Positions 17,422 to 25,912 of a stretch of 64,000 bases of DNA are shown here, piece by piece. The position numbers were made by a program, and so were the translations under genes. The notes beneath the pieces were generated by a model, which did no database searches, was not told the DNA's origin, and worked only from the letters and a program-made list of their open reading frames with translations. The number at the start of each line of letters is the position of its first letter. Positions within the stretch are counted from its first letter, which is position 1. Origin of the DNA: DATKQY01 sp035532475 (GTDB lineage: Bacteria; Actinomycetota; Acidimicrobiia; Acidimicrobiales; Bog-793); contig DATKQY010000015.1 of NCBI GenBank assembly GCA_035532475.1, positions 9,106 to 73,105 of the forward strand, written 5' to 3'.

Positions 17422-17449
17422 GACGCCCCCCGCACCGGCGCGGGGACGG

Positions 17450-17920
17450 TCACCTCGCCACCTCGAGGACCGTGGCACCGACCTTGACCCGGTCTCCGCG
17501 CTGGAGCCGGGTCGGGGACGCCAGGCGCTCCTCGTTCAGGTAGGTGCCGTTCGTCGAGCCGAGATCCTCGACCCACAGCTCGCCGTTGCGGCGGAAGACC
17601 CGGGCGTGGACCGACGAGGCGAACGAGTCGCCCTCCAGGTAGACGGCGCAGCCCGGCGAGCGCCCAACGGTCACCTCGTCGCGCAGGTCGTAGGTGCGTC
17701 CGCGGCGCTCCGGCGGCTCCACCACCCGCAAGCGGAGCGCGACCTTGCGGTCGGTGGCGCGGTCCGGCAGCGCCGGCGTCGCGGCGTCCGGGCTCGTCGT
17801 CGCCCGCTCCGCTCTGCTCCGGCGCACCTCCACCAGCACCATCCGCGCTGCGTAGAGGAAGAACAGCCAGATCAGCGCAAGCAGGAAGAAGCGAAGGATG
17901 TCGAGCAGTCCGTGGGACAT
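17450..17920 (-). CDS. fhaB: FHA-domain protein FhaB (FipA-like)
   Basis: Membrane-anchored phosphothreonine reader acting with PknB in septal wall synthesis. The 156-residue product has an N-terminal hydrophobic helix (LLDILRFFLLALIWLFFLYAA), a short basic linker, and one FHA domain (about 75-156) with VGRSPGC, the SxxH core SSVHAR and LGSTNGTYLN. The spacing to fhaA (18 nt) and pstP (28 nt) suggests one transcript. Length and order match the fhaA-fhaB-pstP arrangement of mycobacteria. Confidence 0.93.
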   Translation of the reverse strand: MSHGLLDILRFFLLALIWLFFLYAARMVLVEVRRSRAERATTSPDAATPALPDRATDRKVALRLRVVEPPERRGRTYDLRDEVTVGRSPGCAVYLEGDSFASSVHARVFRRNGELWVEDLGSTNGTYLNEERLASPTRLQRGDRVKVGATVLEVAR

Positions 17921-17938
17921 GGGTGGGCGGCGCTCGGT

Positions 17939-18592
17939 TCAACCGGTCTCGAACCGGAGCGAGCTGACACCGATGGTGACGACGTCGCCGTCCGCGAGCC
18001 GCTGCTGGCGCGCGACCACGCCGTTCACCTTGGTGCCGTTCGTCGAGCCCAGGTCGACGACGTAGACCGCATCACCCTGGCGCCTCAGCTGGGCGTGCCG
18101 GCGTGACACGTTCGGGTCCGAGAGCTGGATGCCGCACTCGGGGAGACGGCCGATCGTCACGGCCTCGTCCATGATGCCGATTCGCTGACCGTCGGGCAGG
18201 ACGATCCACGCGCTCGGCGTCTCCTCTCCTTCGAGCACGTCGCCCGTGATGGCGAAGGTGCTCTTCGTCAGCTCGTCGTTCCAGCCGATCTCGACCTCGA
18301 TCGGTCCGAGGAACACGTAGTCCTCGTTCCTGCCGTGTTCCTTCGCAGCCTCGATGAGCTCTTGGGAGAGCACGTCGACGAAGCCGCCGAAGCGCTCGTA
18401 GTCTTCGCGTGACAGCACCACCTCGAACGAGTTCGGGACGATGAGCCCGCGCGCCGACACCGCACGATGTAGGTCCATCTCGCGCGTCAGTCGTCGACCG
18501 AGCTCGATCGGCTGGAGCTCGCCACGGAAGGCCTTGGCGAACGCACCCTCGACCAGACGCTCGAGCCGTTGCTCGAACTGCTGGAGTCCCAT
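17939..18592 (-). CDS. fhaA: FHA-domain protein FhaA with DUF3662 head
   Basis: Cytosolic phosphothreonine reader that binds phosphorylated PknB/MviN targets in peptidoglycan control. The 217-residue product has an N-terminal DUF3662 domain (FEQRLERLVEGAFAKAF, VPNSFEVVLSREDYERF, about 1-120) and a C-terminal FHA domain with IGRLPECGIQLSD, the SRRHAQL core and LGSTNGTKVNG. It is much shorter than the mycobacterial protein because the long Pro/Gln-rich linker between the domains is missing. A TAGTCT box nine bases before the ATG indicates little or no leader. It is the first gene of the minus-strand operon running to pknB. Confidence 0.94.
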   Translation of the reverse strand: MGLQQFEQRLERLVEGAFAKAFRGELQPIELGRRLTREMDLHRAVSARGLIVPNSFEVVLSREDYERFGGFVDVLSQELIEAAKEHGRNEDYVFLGPIEVEIGWNDELTKSTFAITGDVLEGEETPSAWIVLPDGQRIGIMDEAVTIGRLPECGIQLSDPNVSRRHAQLRRQGDAVYVVDLGSTNGTKVNGVVARQQRLADGDVVTIGVSSLRFETG

Positions 18593-18601
18593 GGCGTCAT
18601 C

Positions 18602-18645
18602 AGACTACCTGGGCGGATGGTACAGAGGTCGACGTCGGCTAACGT
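18602..18645. promoter_or_regulatory. Divergent promoters of fhaA and tRNA-Leu
   Basis: TAGTCT on the minus strand (18607-18602) ends nine bases before the fhaA ATG. TAACGT on the plus strand (18640-18645) ends 14 bases before the mature tRNA-Leu 5' end. The -35 elements are not obvious. Confidence 0.5.
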
Positions 18646-18659
18646 GACGGAGCTGTCGC

Positions 18660-18743
<84 letters not shown>

Positions 18744-18870
18744 CCCGGGGTCGCTCGCGTAACCCACCCGGGAGATTCACAAAACTCCTTGGTAGGGGCG
18801 CGTGCCACCGGATTTGTGCTCGTTCGTGCCCCCGGAAGGTCGTCGCCAGGTCACGAAGGTCCCGAACGGG

Positions 18871-18974
18871 GCACGCGGGCCTCGGAAGCAGTCGAACGCG
18901 CCCCCGTGGGGGCGCGTTCGACTAGCGAACAGGGTGGGTTGTCGAGGGGAGGCGCCCCCCGTCACCGCGAGCGG
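18871..18974. repeat. Structured repeat unit 1 (hairpin with conserved flanks)
   Basis: The core 18891-18922 is a perfect inverted repeat: arm GTCGAACGCGCCCCC, two central bases, then the exact complement. It is preceded by CGCGGGCCT and followed by TAGCGAACAGGGTG. The next unit repeats this plan 104 bases later with paired base changes. Confidence 0.8.
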
Positions 18975-19078
18975 GATGCGCGGGCCTTGAAGGCGTCGGA
19001 CGCGCCCGCGTCGGGCGCGTCCGACCAGCGAACAAGGTGACGTTTCGCGGGGTGGGGCGCGCCCGTCAGGTGCGATTG
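18975..19078. repeat. Structured repeat unit 2
   Basis: The core 18995-19025 has arm GTCGGACGCGCCC, a 5-base loop and the exact complement. Compared with unit 1 the A-T pair at stem position 5 is G-C, a compensated change. It is preceded by CGCGGGCCT and followed by CAGCGAACAAGGTG. The downstream parts of both units also share CCGTCA, GCGA and GGG at matching spacing. Confidence 0.8.
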
Positions 19079-19456
19079 GGCACGGAGCGGAGGCGCGACG
19101 CCTCGCCGGGCGCAGCCCGGCTCGGGCCGGGTGACGTGGGCACGCGGCTCGATCGCCTGGGGTGACGGCGGTCAGTCGTTGCCCGAGCGGCTCGTCTCTC
19201 CGACGAGCCGAGCTGCTACAGCAGCTTCGCCCGCTCCCTGGTCGTCTTCGGGCAGTCGTCAACGGTGCTCGAGCTGGCTTGGTGACCTCATCCGATGCCG
19301 AGTGGGCGTCACCCGTAGGACGCGACGCCGGGGCGACCGAAGCGGCGCGGGTCGCGGTCACCGAGGCGGCGGCAACCCCGGGGGCCCCCTGGGCGCTGCA
19401 CGTCGCGCGGCCGGCAGCCCAGCGACAATGCCGCGATCAGCGATAGACCGGGTGAC

Positions 19457-19843
19457 GTGGAGGTGCTGAGCAGCAGGATCCTTCTCCGGCCGTCCGACCC
19501 GGCACGTAGCCGCACGTTCTACCGCGACGTGCTCGGTCTCGCCGTCTACCGGGAGTTCGGCGATCCGGACGACCCCGGCCTCGTCTTCTTCCTCGGGCAG
19601 GGATTCCTCGAGGTGTCGGGCCGCTCGTCGGTCGCCTCGGCGAGGGGTCTGGCCATCTGGCTCCAGGTCCGGGACGTGCACACCGAGCACGCGCGCCTCG
19701 CGGCCGCCGGGGCAACCGTGCTGCGCTCGCCGGTGCGCGAGCCGTGGGGGCTCGTCGAGGCGTGGATCGAGGACCCGGACGGCGTCCAGGTCGTCCTCGT
19801 CGAGGTGCCCGAGGACCACCCGTTGCGGCGCGACCCGAGATGA
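19457..19843 (+). CDS. VOC-superfamily (glyoxalase/bleomycin-resistance) protein
   Basis: 128-residue vicinal-oxygen-chelate protein. The fold pattern is clear: a first beta-alpha-beta module with RPSDPARSRTFYRDVLGLAVYREFG and a second with VRDVHTEHARLAAAGATVL ending in WIEDPDGVQVVLVEVP. These proteins bind a divalent metal and act as lyases, dioxygenases or antibiotic binders; the substrate cannot be told from sequence. The start is GTG 19457 with a TAGACC hexamer seven bases upstream, so it is possibly leaderless. The stop overlaps the next gene's ATG, so the two are probably co-translated. Confidence 0.88.
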   Translation: MEVLSSRILLRPSDPARSRTFYRDVLGLAVYREFGDPDDPGLVFFLGQGFLEVSGRSSVASARGLAIWLQVRDVHTEHARLAAAGATVLRSPVREPWGLVEAWIEDPDGVQVVLVEVPEDHPLRRDPR

Positions 19844-20460
19844 GCTCGCAGCTCGCGATGTTCCCGCTGTCCACCGTGCTCTTCCCTCATGCCGTGCTCA
19901 CGCTCCACGTCTTTGAGACCCGGTACCGGGCGATGGTCAAGGAGTGCCTGGAGGACGACGCCACGTTCGGCGTCGTCCTCATCTCGCGCGGGTCCGAGGT
20001 GGGCGGCGGCGAGACGCGGTCGGCGACCGGCACGGCCGTCCGGATCGAACGGGCCCGGACGCTCCCGGACGGGCGCTCGATCTTGCTGGTCAGGGGCAGG
20101 ACGCGCTTCCAGGTGCTCGAGTGGCTGGCCGACGATCCCTATCCCCGGGGCAACGTGGCTTGGCTGGAGGAGTCGCCGCCCCGGGTCGATCCCTCCGAGG
20201 CGCTCGCTGCCGCGGAGGCGGCCGTCCAACGAGCCCGAGCCCTGCTCTCCGAGCTGGAGGAGCTGCCTCCGTCGACGCCCGGGCCACGCGGGGCCGGCGT
20301 CGAGGCGAGATCGTGGTGGCTGTGCGACCAGGCGCCGTTGTCTGCATACGATCGCCAGCGCCTGCTCGAGTGCGACGACCCGGTGGAGCGCCTCCGGCTC
20401 GTGGCGGGGCTCGCTGGCTCCGTCGCCGACGATCTGGCGCATCTGCTGCGGGGCGGGTGA
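19840..20460 (+). CDS. Stand-alone LON substrate-binding domain protein
   Basis: 206-residue protein made only of the N-terminal (LAN/PUA-like) domain of Lon protease. It shows AMFPLSTVLFPHAVLTLHVFETRYRAM, GVVLISRGSEVGGGE and LPDGRSILLVRGRTRFQVLEW, followed by a helical tail. There is no AAA+ or protease part. Such proteins occur widely in actinobacteria and their role is unknown; an adaptor or ligand-binding role is a guess. The ATG overlaps the VOC stop by four bases. The long frame extending upstream to 19744 is a shadow of the VOC gene. Confidence 0.9.
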   Translation: MSSQLAMFPLSTVLFPHAVLTLHVFETRYRAMVKECLEDDATFGVVLISRGSEVGGGETRSATGTAVRIERARTLPDGRSILLVRGRTRFQVLEWLADDPYPRGNVAWLEESPPRVDPSEALAAAEAAVQRARALLSELEELPPSTPGPRGAGVEARSWWLCDQAPLSAYDRQRLLECDDPVERLRLVAGLAGSVADDLAHLLRGG

Positions 20461-20537
20461 CGTGAGCGCCGCGCCGCGGGTGCCGTCGGAGGGCGTCGCA
20501 CGCGCGGTGGCGCTGGTCGGTATTCCAATCTTGATGG

Positions 20538-20564
20538 TACGCTTTATCTATGCAGATAGATAAA
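20538..20564 (+). promoter_or_regulatory. Promoter and palindromic operator over the gntR start
   Basis: A perfect inverted repeat TTTATCTAT-GCAG-ATAGATAAA spans 20543-20564 and contains the ATG at 20550. TACGCT (20538-20543) ends six bases before the ATG, so transcription probably begins at the start codon, inside the operator. AT-rich palindromes of this kind are typical targets of YtrA-type GntR regulators, so autorepression is expected. Confidence 0.75.
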
Positions 20565-21041
20565 GAGAGTCAATCGGGTGAGGCATCGCCCTCCTCGATC
20601 GTCTTCCGACTTGAGCCGCGCTCCGGCGTACCGACGTACCTCCAGCTCGTGCACCAGGTCGAGCACGCGCTTCGCCTCGGCTACCTGCGCGAGGGCGACC
20701 AGCTTCCCCGCGTGAAGGACGTCGTCGCGTCGCTCTCGATCAACCCGAACACGGTGCTCAAGGCCTACCGGGATCTCGAACAGAAGGGTCTCATCGGTGG
20801 TCGTCCGGGACAGGGGACCTTCGTCATGGTCTCGCCCGAGACCGTCGGTCTGCCAGAACTGACCGCGCTCCGTCGGTCCCTCGTTACCGGATGGCTCCGC
20901 GACGCCTCGACGGCCGGACTCGATGAGGATGGGATCACCGCGCTGTTCATGGCAGCGTTGCGGGATTTTCGTGACCGCTCCTCGGAGAGCAGCCTTGCCG
21001 GTCGCGACCGCCAACGAGGCGACGACGGAGTCGTCGCGTGA
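20550..21041 (+). CDS. GntR-family (YtrA-type) transcriptional regulator
   Basis: 163-residue repressor with an N-terminal winged helix: PTYLQLVHQVEHALRLGYLREGDQLPRVKDVVASLSINPNTVLKAYRDLEQKGLI, then GRPGQGTFV. The short C-terminal part (about 70 residues, helical) is the size found in the YtrA subfamily, which lacks a large ligand domain and regulates adjacent ABC transporter genes. Start ATG 20550; no Shine-Dalgarno is present and the -10 box ends six bases upstream, so the message is leaderless. The stop overlaps the ABC ATPase start. Base composition just upstream is unusually AT-rich for this window. Confidence 0.93.
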   Translation: MQIDKESQSGEASPSSIVFRLEPRSGVPTYLQLVHQVEHALRLGYLREGDQLPRVKDVVASLSINPNTVLKAYRDLEQKGLIGGRPGQGTFVMVSPETVGLPELTALRRSLVTGWLRDASTAGLDEDGITALFMAALRDFRDRSSESSLAGRDRQRGDDGVVA

Positions 21042-21952
21042 ACGTGCTCGAGGCGGGTCGTCTCGGGAAGCGGTACCGGCGCACGTGGGCACTTCGGGAG
21101 TGCACCCTCGCCGTGCCGGAGGGACGCATCGTGGCTCTGGTCGGTCCGAACGGCTCGGGCAAGACGACACTGCTCGAATGCGCGGTCGGCCTCGCTGGGC
21201 CGACAGAAGGAAGCGTCTCGGTGCTCGGCGACCTTTCGGCCGGATCGCCCGATGCCCTCGAGCGGGTGGCGTTCCTCGCCCAGGACGCCCCGCTGCACGA
21301 GTACCTCTCCGTCCGGACGATGCTGGAGCTCACCCGCAATCTGAACCGGCGCTTCGACCAGGCCCTGGCCGAACGGCGCCTGGCGGAGCTCGGCATCTCG
21401 CTCGACCACAAGGTGGGCAAGCTCTCAGGTGGTCAGCAGGCGCAGCTCGCCCTGGCGCTCGCTCTTGCCCGGCACCCGGACCTCCTCGTGCTCGATGAGC
21501 CGCTCGCCCGGCTCGATCCGCTCGCCCGCCACGACTTCATGGCGGGCGTGATGGCAGCGGTCGCGGACGGCGGCCTCTCGGTGATCTTCTCCTCCCACGC
21601 CGTCTTCGAGCTCGAGCACGTCGCGGACTACCTGATCGTGCTCGCGCACGGACGCGTGCAGATGGCGGGGGTGATCGACGACCTCCTCGCCGGTCACGGC
21701 CTGCTGAGCGGCCCTGTCGCCGACATCGATCGGGTCACCGAGCTGTTTCCTGTCATCCACTGCGTACAAGCGGGCCGGCAGGCACAGCTGATCGTTCGGG
21801 TCGTGACATCCGCTGGGCCCCCGAACGGCTGGGAGCTCGACCGTGTGGCGCTCGAGGAACTGGTGCTGGCCTACCTGCGCGAGCCGTCGGCGTCGGCGCT
21901 TCCCGGACCAGTCGCGATCGCCGCGGACCAGCCGGCCGAGGCGATGCGGTGA
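21038..21952 (+). CDS. ABC transporter ATP-binding protein
   Basis: 304-residue ATPase of an ABC-2 type exporter. Motifs: Walker A GPNGSGKTT (about 35-43), Q-loop FLAQDAPL, signature LSGGQQAQL, Walker B LLVLDEPLARLDP and H-loop FSSHAVFELE. The C-terminal 90 residues form the variable extension. It lies between its presumed GntR repressor and the permease, overlapping each by four bases. The operon type (YtrA regulator, ATPase, multi-helix permease) is often linked to cell-wall stress or drug efflux; the substrate is not known. Confidence 0.94.
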   Translation: MNVLEAGRLGKRYRRTWALRECTLAVPEGRIVALVGPNGSGKTTLLECAVGLAGPTEGSVSVLGDLSAGSPDALERVAFLAQDAPLHEYLSVRTMLELTRNLNRRFDQALAERRLAELGISLDHKVGKLSGGQQAQLALALALARHPDLLVLDEPLARLDPLARHDFMAGVMAAVADGGLSVIFSSHAVFELEHVADYLIVLAHGRVQMAGVIDDLLAGHGLLSGPVADIDRVTELFPVIHCVQAGRQAQLIVRVVTSAGPPNGWELDRVALEELVLAYLREPSASALPGPVAIAADQPAEAMR

Positions 21953-23028
21953 GCTCGATTGCCGCGCCGCCAATCCGTTCGGCCGTCCGCGAACGCCCGG
22001 TTCCGTGGAGGCCGATGGCCCGGGTGACCTGGCTGCAGCACCGCTCGGCACTGATCGCTCTCCTCGCCCTCTACGTCGGCTGCGCGATCGCGATCGTGAT
22101 TGGCGAGCAGGGGACCCACTCCGGCTATGCGAGCTACGTTGCCAACGGATGTGTGGCACATCTCGCGAATCCCTCCTGCGGGACGATCGCCGACACCTTC
22201 GCCGGGACGCTCGATGCCTTCTCGGCGCTCGTCATCGCGCTGAACGTCCTCCCGGTGATCGTCGGTCTCTTCGTCGGGGCGCCGCTGCTGTCCCGCGAGT
22301 TCGAGTCCGGGACCTTCCGCTTCACCTGGACACAGGGAGTGGGGCGGACGCGCTTCGTCCTCACCACGCTCGCGATCCTCGCCGCCTTCGTGGCCGCAGC
22401 AGCGGTCGTGCTCGGGCTGCTGCTCGGCACATGGGCGCATCCGTTCGAGGTCATCGGGGACGAGAGCCAGTGGCAGTCCGGGCTCTTCGCCACGACCTGG
22501 TTCATGCTCGCGGCGTGGTCGCTCTTCGCGCTCGCCGCAGGGGTGCTCATCGGAGCCGTGATCAAGCGGACCGTGACCGCGATGGCGGTGGCCACGGCCG
22601 GGATCGGCGGACTGCTCGTCGCATCCTTCGTGGTGTTCGTCCACCGGCTGCTCGCCTTCGCTCCGCTCGCGACGTCGAAGATCTCGCCGCTCGGCCTCGG
22701 CCTCGGCGCACTGAACCAGCAGGCGTATGCCGGCGAAGGACAGCTTCGCGGGAGCTGGCTCGTTCGGGCGTGGTTCACCGGACCGAACGGGAACCCGCTC
22801 GGCACGGTCGCGGCGAACAGGGTGCGGGACCAGCTGTACGGGGTCGGGAAGCGGACCACGAGCGTCGATACGGCGTCGTGGCTGTCGCTTCATCACGACG
22901 TCTTCTGGGTGAGCTACCAGCCTGAGAGCCGCTTCTGGATCTTCCAGGGCGCCGAAGGTGTGATCCTGATCGCGCTGGCGGTGCTCCTTGCTGCCACGAC
23001 CATCTGGTTCGCTACCCGGCGAGCGTGA
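21949..23028 (+). CDS. ABC-2 type permease
   Basis: 359-residue membrane protein with about six helices. The N-terminal one begins SALIALLALYVGCAIAIVI, and a conserved cytoplasmic stretch GAPLLSREFESGTFRFTWTQGVGRTRF precedes the second group of helices, as in the ABC2 permeases partnered with YtrA-regulated ATPases. A long extracellular segment (about residues 245-325) lies before the last helix. It ends with ATRRA. The GTG start overlaps the ATPase stop by four bases, and the gene converges on the aldehyde dehydrogenase 46 bp downstream. Confidence 0.92.
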   Translation: MSSIAAPPIRSAVRERPVPWRPMARVTWLQHRSALIALLALYVGCAIAIVIGEQGTHSGYASYVANGCVAHLANPSCGTIADTFAGTLDAFSALVIALNVLPVIVGLFVGAPLLSREFESGTFRFTWTQGVGRTRFVLTTLAILAAFVAAAAVVLGLLLGTWAHPFEVIGDESQWQSGLFATTWFMLAAWSLFALAAGVLIGAVIKRTVTAMAVATAGIGGLLVASFVVFVHRLLAFAPLATSKISPLGLGLGALNQQAYAGEGQLRGSWLVRAWFTGPNGNPLGTVAANRVRDQLYGVGKRTTSVDTASWLSLHHDVFWVSYQPESRFWIFQGAEGVILIALAVLLAATTIWFATRRA

Positions 23029-23074
23029 CACGGCGCCGACGCTCGCGGTCCGGCTTAGCCCGACCTACGGGCAC

Positions 23075-24496
23075 TCAGAGGACGCGGCGCAGAAGCTTGG
23101 ACGCCCACCGGCGATAGGGCGGGTAGGCGAAGCCCAGATCCGGTCTGGTCGGCCGGACGAGCACCGGCCGAAGCTGCGACAGCTCCTCGTACCCGAACCG
23201 CCCGTGGTACCGACCGGTACCGCTCGGACCGATCCCGCCGAACGGCAGCGTGCTGGCGGCGAACTGCTCGACGGTCGTGTTCACCGACACCGATCCCGAT
23301 CGCGTGGCAGCGATGACCCGGTCGGCCGTCGCCATGTCGCGCGTGAAGACGGACAGCGTGAGCGGGGCGGGACGGCTGGCCACGAACGCGGCGGCCGCCT
23401 CGGCGTCATCGACGGCGATCACCGGCAGCACGGGCCCGAAGATCTCCTCCTCCATCAGTGGCGATGACGATCCGGTCCGCACGACCGTCGGCGCGAGATA
23501 GCGGCCGGGGCGCTCGACGACGCCCCCGGTCACGATCTCGCCCGGCTCCGAGGCGAGCAGCGCCTGGAGCCGGGTCAGGTGGGCGTCGTTGACGATTCGC
23601 CCGTAGTCGTCGCTCAGCGCCGGGTCTCGGCCGTAGAAGTCGCGGACCGCCCGGGCGGCCGCGTCGAGGAACTCCCGCTCGACGTCGCGCTGGACGAGCA
23701 CGTAGTCCGGCGCGACGCACGTCTGTCCGGCGTTCATGAAGCGTCCCCAGGCGATGCGGCGCGCTGCCACGTCGAGATCGGCGTCGCGGAGAACGATCGC
23801 GGGACTCTTGCCGCCGAGCTCGAGCGTCACGGGCGTGAGGTGGCGACCGGCCGCCTCGGCGACGAGGCGGCCGACGCGGGCGCTGCCGGTGAAGAACACG
23901 TGGTCGACCCCTGTCCCGATGAGATCGATGGCAGCCTCCGCACCGCCTTCGACCACGGCGACCGCCCGGGGGTCCAGGTAGCGTCCGACGAGACGGGCGA
24001 GGAGCGACGACGTCGCCGGGGCGAGCTCGGACGGCTTGGCGATCACGCAGTTGCCGGCGGCCAACGCTGCCGCCAGCGGAACGAGGACGAGGTTGATCGG
24101 GTAGTTCCAAGGCGCCACGACGAGCACGACGCCGACCGGCTCCCGGCGTATCCACGCCCGCCCGGGCCGCAGGACCCACGGCAGACGGACGCGCTCGTCG
24201 CGAGACCAGCGCGGCAGGCCGCGGCGCAGCGCCGCGACCTCTCGGCGCACGCTTGCGACGTCGCTCAGGAAGGCCTCCATGGGCGGCTTGCCGAGATCGG
24301 CCGCGAGCGCCTGCTCGATCTTCGTGGCGGCGTCGCCGAGCAACTCGGTCAGCGCGTCGAGTTGGGACAGCCGCCACGCGAGCGGACGCGTCAGACCGTC
24401 GGCGAAGGACTCGCGCAGCCTGGCGACGCGCGCGGCCGGGGACCCCGCTTCGCTGTCGGGCGCGTCTCGTGCGGCCCACGCTTCGTCGCCGGTCAC
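23075..24496 (-). CDS. NAD(P)-dependent aldehyde dehydrogenase (class 3-like)
   Basis: 473-residue cytosolic enzyme oxidising an aldehyde to the acid. Visible: the cofactor-binding start VVLVVAPWNYPINLVLVPLAAALAAGN, HVFFTGSARVG, the general-base Glu in TLELGGKSP, the nucleophile Cys in AGQTCVAPDY, and EEEIFGPVLPVI. The short length and the C-terminal YPPYRRWASKLL region resemble class 3 fatty-aldehyde dehydrogenases and coniferyl aldehyde dehydrogenases. The start is GTG 24496; a clear ribosome site is not seen and the N-terminal 20 residues are poorly conserved, so the true start may be slightly downstream. No operon partner. Confidence 0.93.
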   Translation of the reverse strand: MTGDEAWAARDAPDSEAGSPAARVARLRESFADGLTRPLAWRLSQLDALTELLGDAATKIEQALAADLGKPPMEAFLSDVASVRREVAALRRGLPRWSRDERVRLPWVLRPGRAWIRREPVGVVLVVAPWNYPINLVLVPLAAALAAGNCVIAKPSELAPATSSLLARLVGRYLDPRAVAVVEGGAEAAIDLIGTGVDHVFFTGSARVGRLVAEAAGRHLTPVTLELGGKSPAIVLRDADLDVAARRIAWGRFMNAGQTCVAPDYVLVQRDVEREFLDAAARAVRDFYGRDPALSDDYGRIVNDAHLTRLQALLASEPGEIVTGGVVERPGRYLAPTVVRTGSSSPLMEEEIFGPVLPVIAVDDAEAAAAFVASRPAPLTLSVFTRDMATADRVIAATRSGSVSVNTTVEQFAASTLPFGGIGPSGTGRYHGRFGYEELSQLRPVLVRPTRPDLGFAYPPYRRWASKLLRRVL

Positions 24497-24961
24497 GCCG
24501 GCTGCCCCGACGACAATGCCCGTCCGATCATGCCGGTGCCGTGCGCACGAGCGTGACGGGAACCAGCGCGCTCGCGGATCTCTTGATCACCGGCATGTCG
24601 GAGTTCCGTCGCGGCCAGTTGTCCGGGGACCTTCCACTTCGCGACCGGACCGGCGGTCGGCCCGGCACCGACGTGAAATCACCCGCCGGGTCCTCCGCGC
24701 GGGCGAGGAGGCTATGCAGGCCGTTGGTCTCCCGATGCTAGCGCGACGTGCTCCCGGGATCGCGTGCCGGAGACCGGGTCGCACGGCGCCGGATCCCCTT
24801 CCACGGCTCAGGCACGCCGGTCGCGGCGTTCGGGGCGAGGGGAGGTGTCGCCGCGGGCCGTCCCGGCCGCAGAGGTCGGAGGCGGCCGGCGCCGTCGACC
24901 GGAGCACGACGGCGACGCTTCGCGACCGTCTCCAGGCGCGGTGGGTCCACGTAGCGGTTGG
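24497..24961. other. Non-coding interval, nothing recognised
   Basis: These 465 bases separate the aldehyde dehydrogenase start from the TerC stop, both on the minus strand. Open frames are short and Arg-rich on either strand and match no family I know. No tRNA-like fold, long repeat or clear terminator was found. Confidence 0.5.
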
Positions 24962-25912
24962 TCAGTGCGATCGCGGCACGTGGCCGCCGATCGACGCGTC
25001 GCCGCGGCCGCGGCGCTCGTGGGCCAGGCTGAGCCCGACGGAGGCTGACAGCACGACGAGGATCGCGGCGAGGTTGATCGCGGTCGGGACCCGGACGATC
25101 GACTGCAGGAGCATCTTCACGCCGATGAGCACCAGCAGCGCCGCCAGCCCCTTTGTGAGGTAGACGAAACGACCCATCGCCGTGGCGAGAACGAAGTAGA
25201 GCGAACGCAGGCCGAGCACTGCGAAGGCGTTCGAGGTGAACACCACGAAGACGTTGGTCGTCACCCCGAAGATCGCGGGGATCGAATCGGTCGCGAAGAG
25301 GACATCAGTGGCCTCGATCGCGACGAGCGCGACGAGCAACGGCGTCGCGGTCAGACGTCCCCTGCTGCTCGTGAAGAACCGTCTGCCGGAGAACTCCGTC
25401 GACACCGGCAGCACGCGCCGCAGCGTGCGGAGCACGAGGCTCCGCCGGGGATGCGCCCCGGCCCCTCCGCGTCCCATACGAATGCCAGCGACGAGCACGA
25501 TCGCCCCGAACACGTAGAAGGCCCAGCTCACGTGCTCGATGAAGGCACTGCCGCCGGCAATGTAGGCGCCTCGCAACACGAGCGCACCGACGACACCCCA
25601 TTCGAGCACGCCGCGCTGCAGCTCGAGCGGCACCGCGAGGCTCCTGAAGATGAGCGCGAACGCGAGGACGTTGTCGACGCTCAGGGACTTCTCGAGCAGG
25701 TACCCCGAGAAGTACTGGCCCGCGACGGCGAAACCCTCGACGACACCGAGAAGGACGCCGAAGAGCAGGGATACGACGATCCACAGTGCGCTCTCGACGG
25801 CCGCACGACGGAGACCGCTCGGCTTCGCGACGCGGTGGACGACCAGCTCCCCCGCGAGGAGCAGGCCGACGCCGACGACGGTCACCGACCACGCCCAGAG
25901 CGGCACCGACAT
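24962..25912 (-). CDS. TerC/Alx-family integral membrane protein
   Basis: 316-residue polytopic protein with eight or nine helices. The two conserved acidic motifs of the family are present: KSLSVDNVLAFALIF in the N-terminal half and ATDVLFATDSIPAIF in the C-terminal half. Family members export or balance Mn2+ (Alx, MntP-like role) or confer tellurite resistance, working at the plasma membrane. No yybP-ykoY manganese riboswitch is visible in the 107 bases upstream. The next upstream gene (26020-26640) is a membrane protein on the same strand. Confidence 0.93.
   Translation of the reverse strand: MSVPLWAWSVTVVGVGLLLAGELVVHRVAKPSGLRRAAVESALWIVVSLLFGVLLGVVEGFAVAGQYFSGYLLEKSLSVDNVLAFALIFRSLAVPLELQRGVLEWGVVGALVLRGAYIAGGSAFIEHVSWAFYVFGAIVLVAGIRMGRGGAGAHPRRSLVLRTLRRVLPVSTEFSGRRFFTSSRGRLTATPLLVALVAIEATDVLFATDSIPAIFGVTTNVFVVFTSNAFAVLGLRSLYFVLATAMGRFVYLTKGLAALLVLIGVKMLLQSIVRVPTAINLAAILVVLSASVGLSLAHERRGRGDASIGGHVPRSH

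Larger units (their letters stand above)
18744..19456. other. Long non-coding interval with tandem structured repeats
   Basis: No credible gene is seen in these 713 bases. The open frames on both strands are short, Arg/Gly-rich and unlike known proteins. The left half holds two copies of a roughly 104-bp unit with perfect hairpins (listed separately). The right half (19080-19456) is plain GC-rich sequence in which I recognise nothing, apart from TAGACC at 19444-19449, seven bases before the next gene and possibly its -10 box. Confidence 0.6.

Noticed and set aside
18891..19025. CRISPR array or rho-independent terminator made of the two hairpins
   Set aside because: There are only two copies, palindromes touch conserved flanks rather than variable spacers, and no T tracts follow.
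18777..19361. A minus-strand frame with repeated peptide-like segments beside tRNA-Leu
   Set aside because: The peptide repetition is explained by the structured DNA repeats. The hairpins are perfect at nucleotide level and there is no ribosome site.
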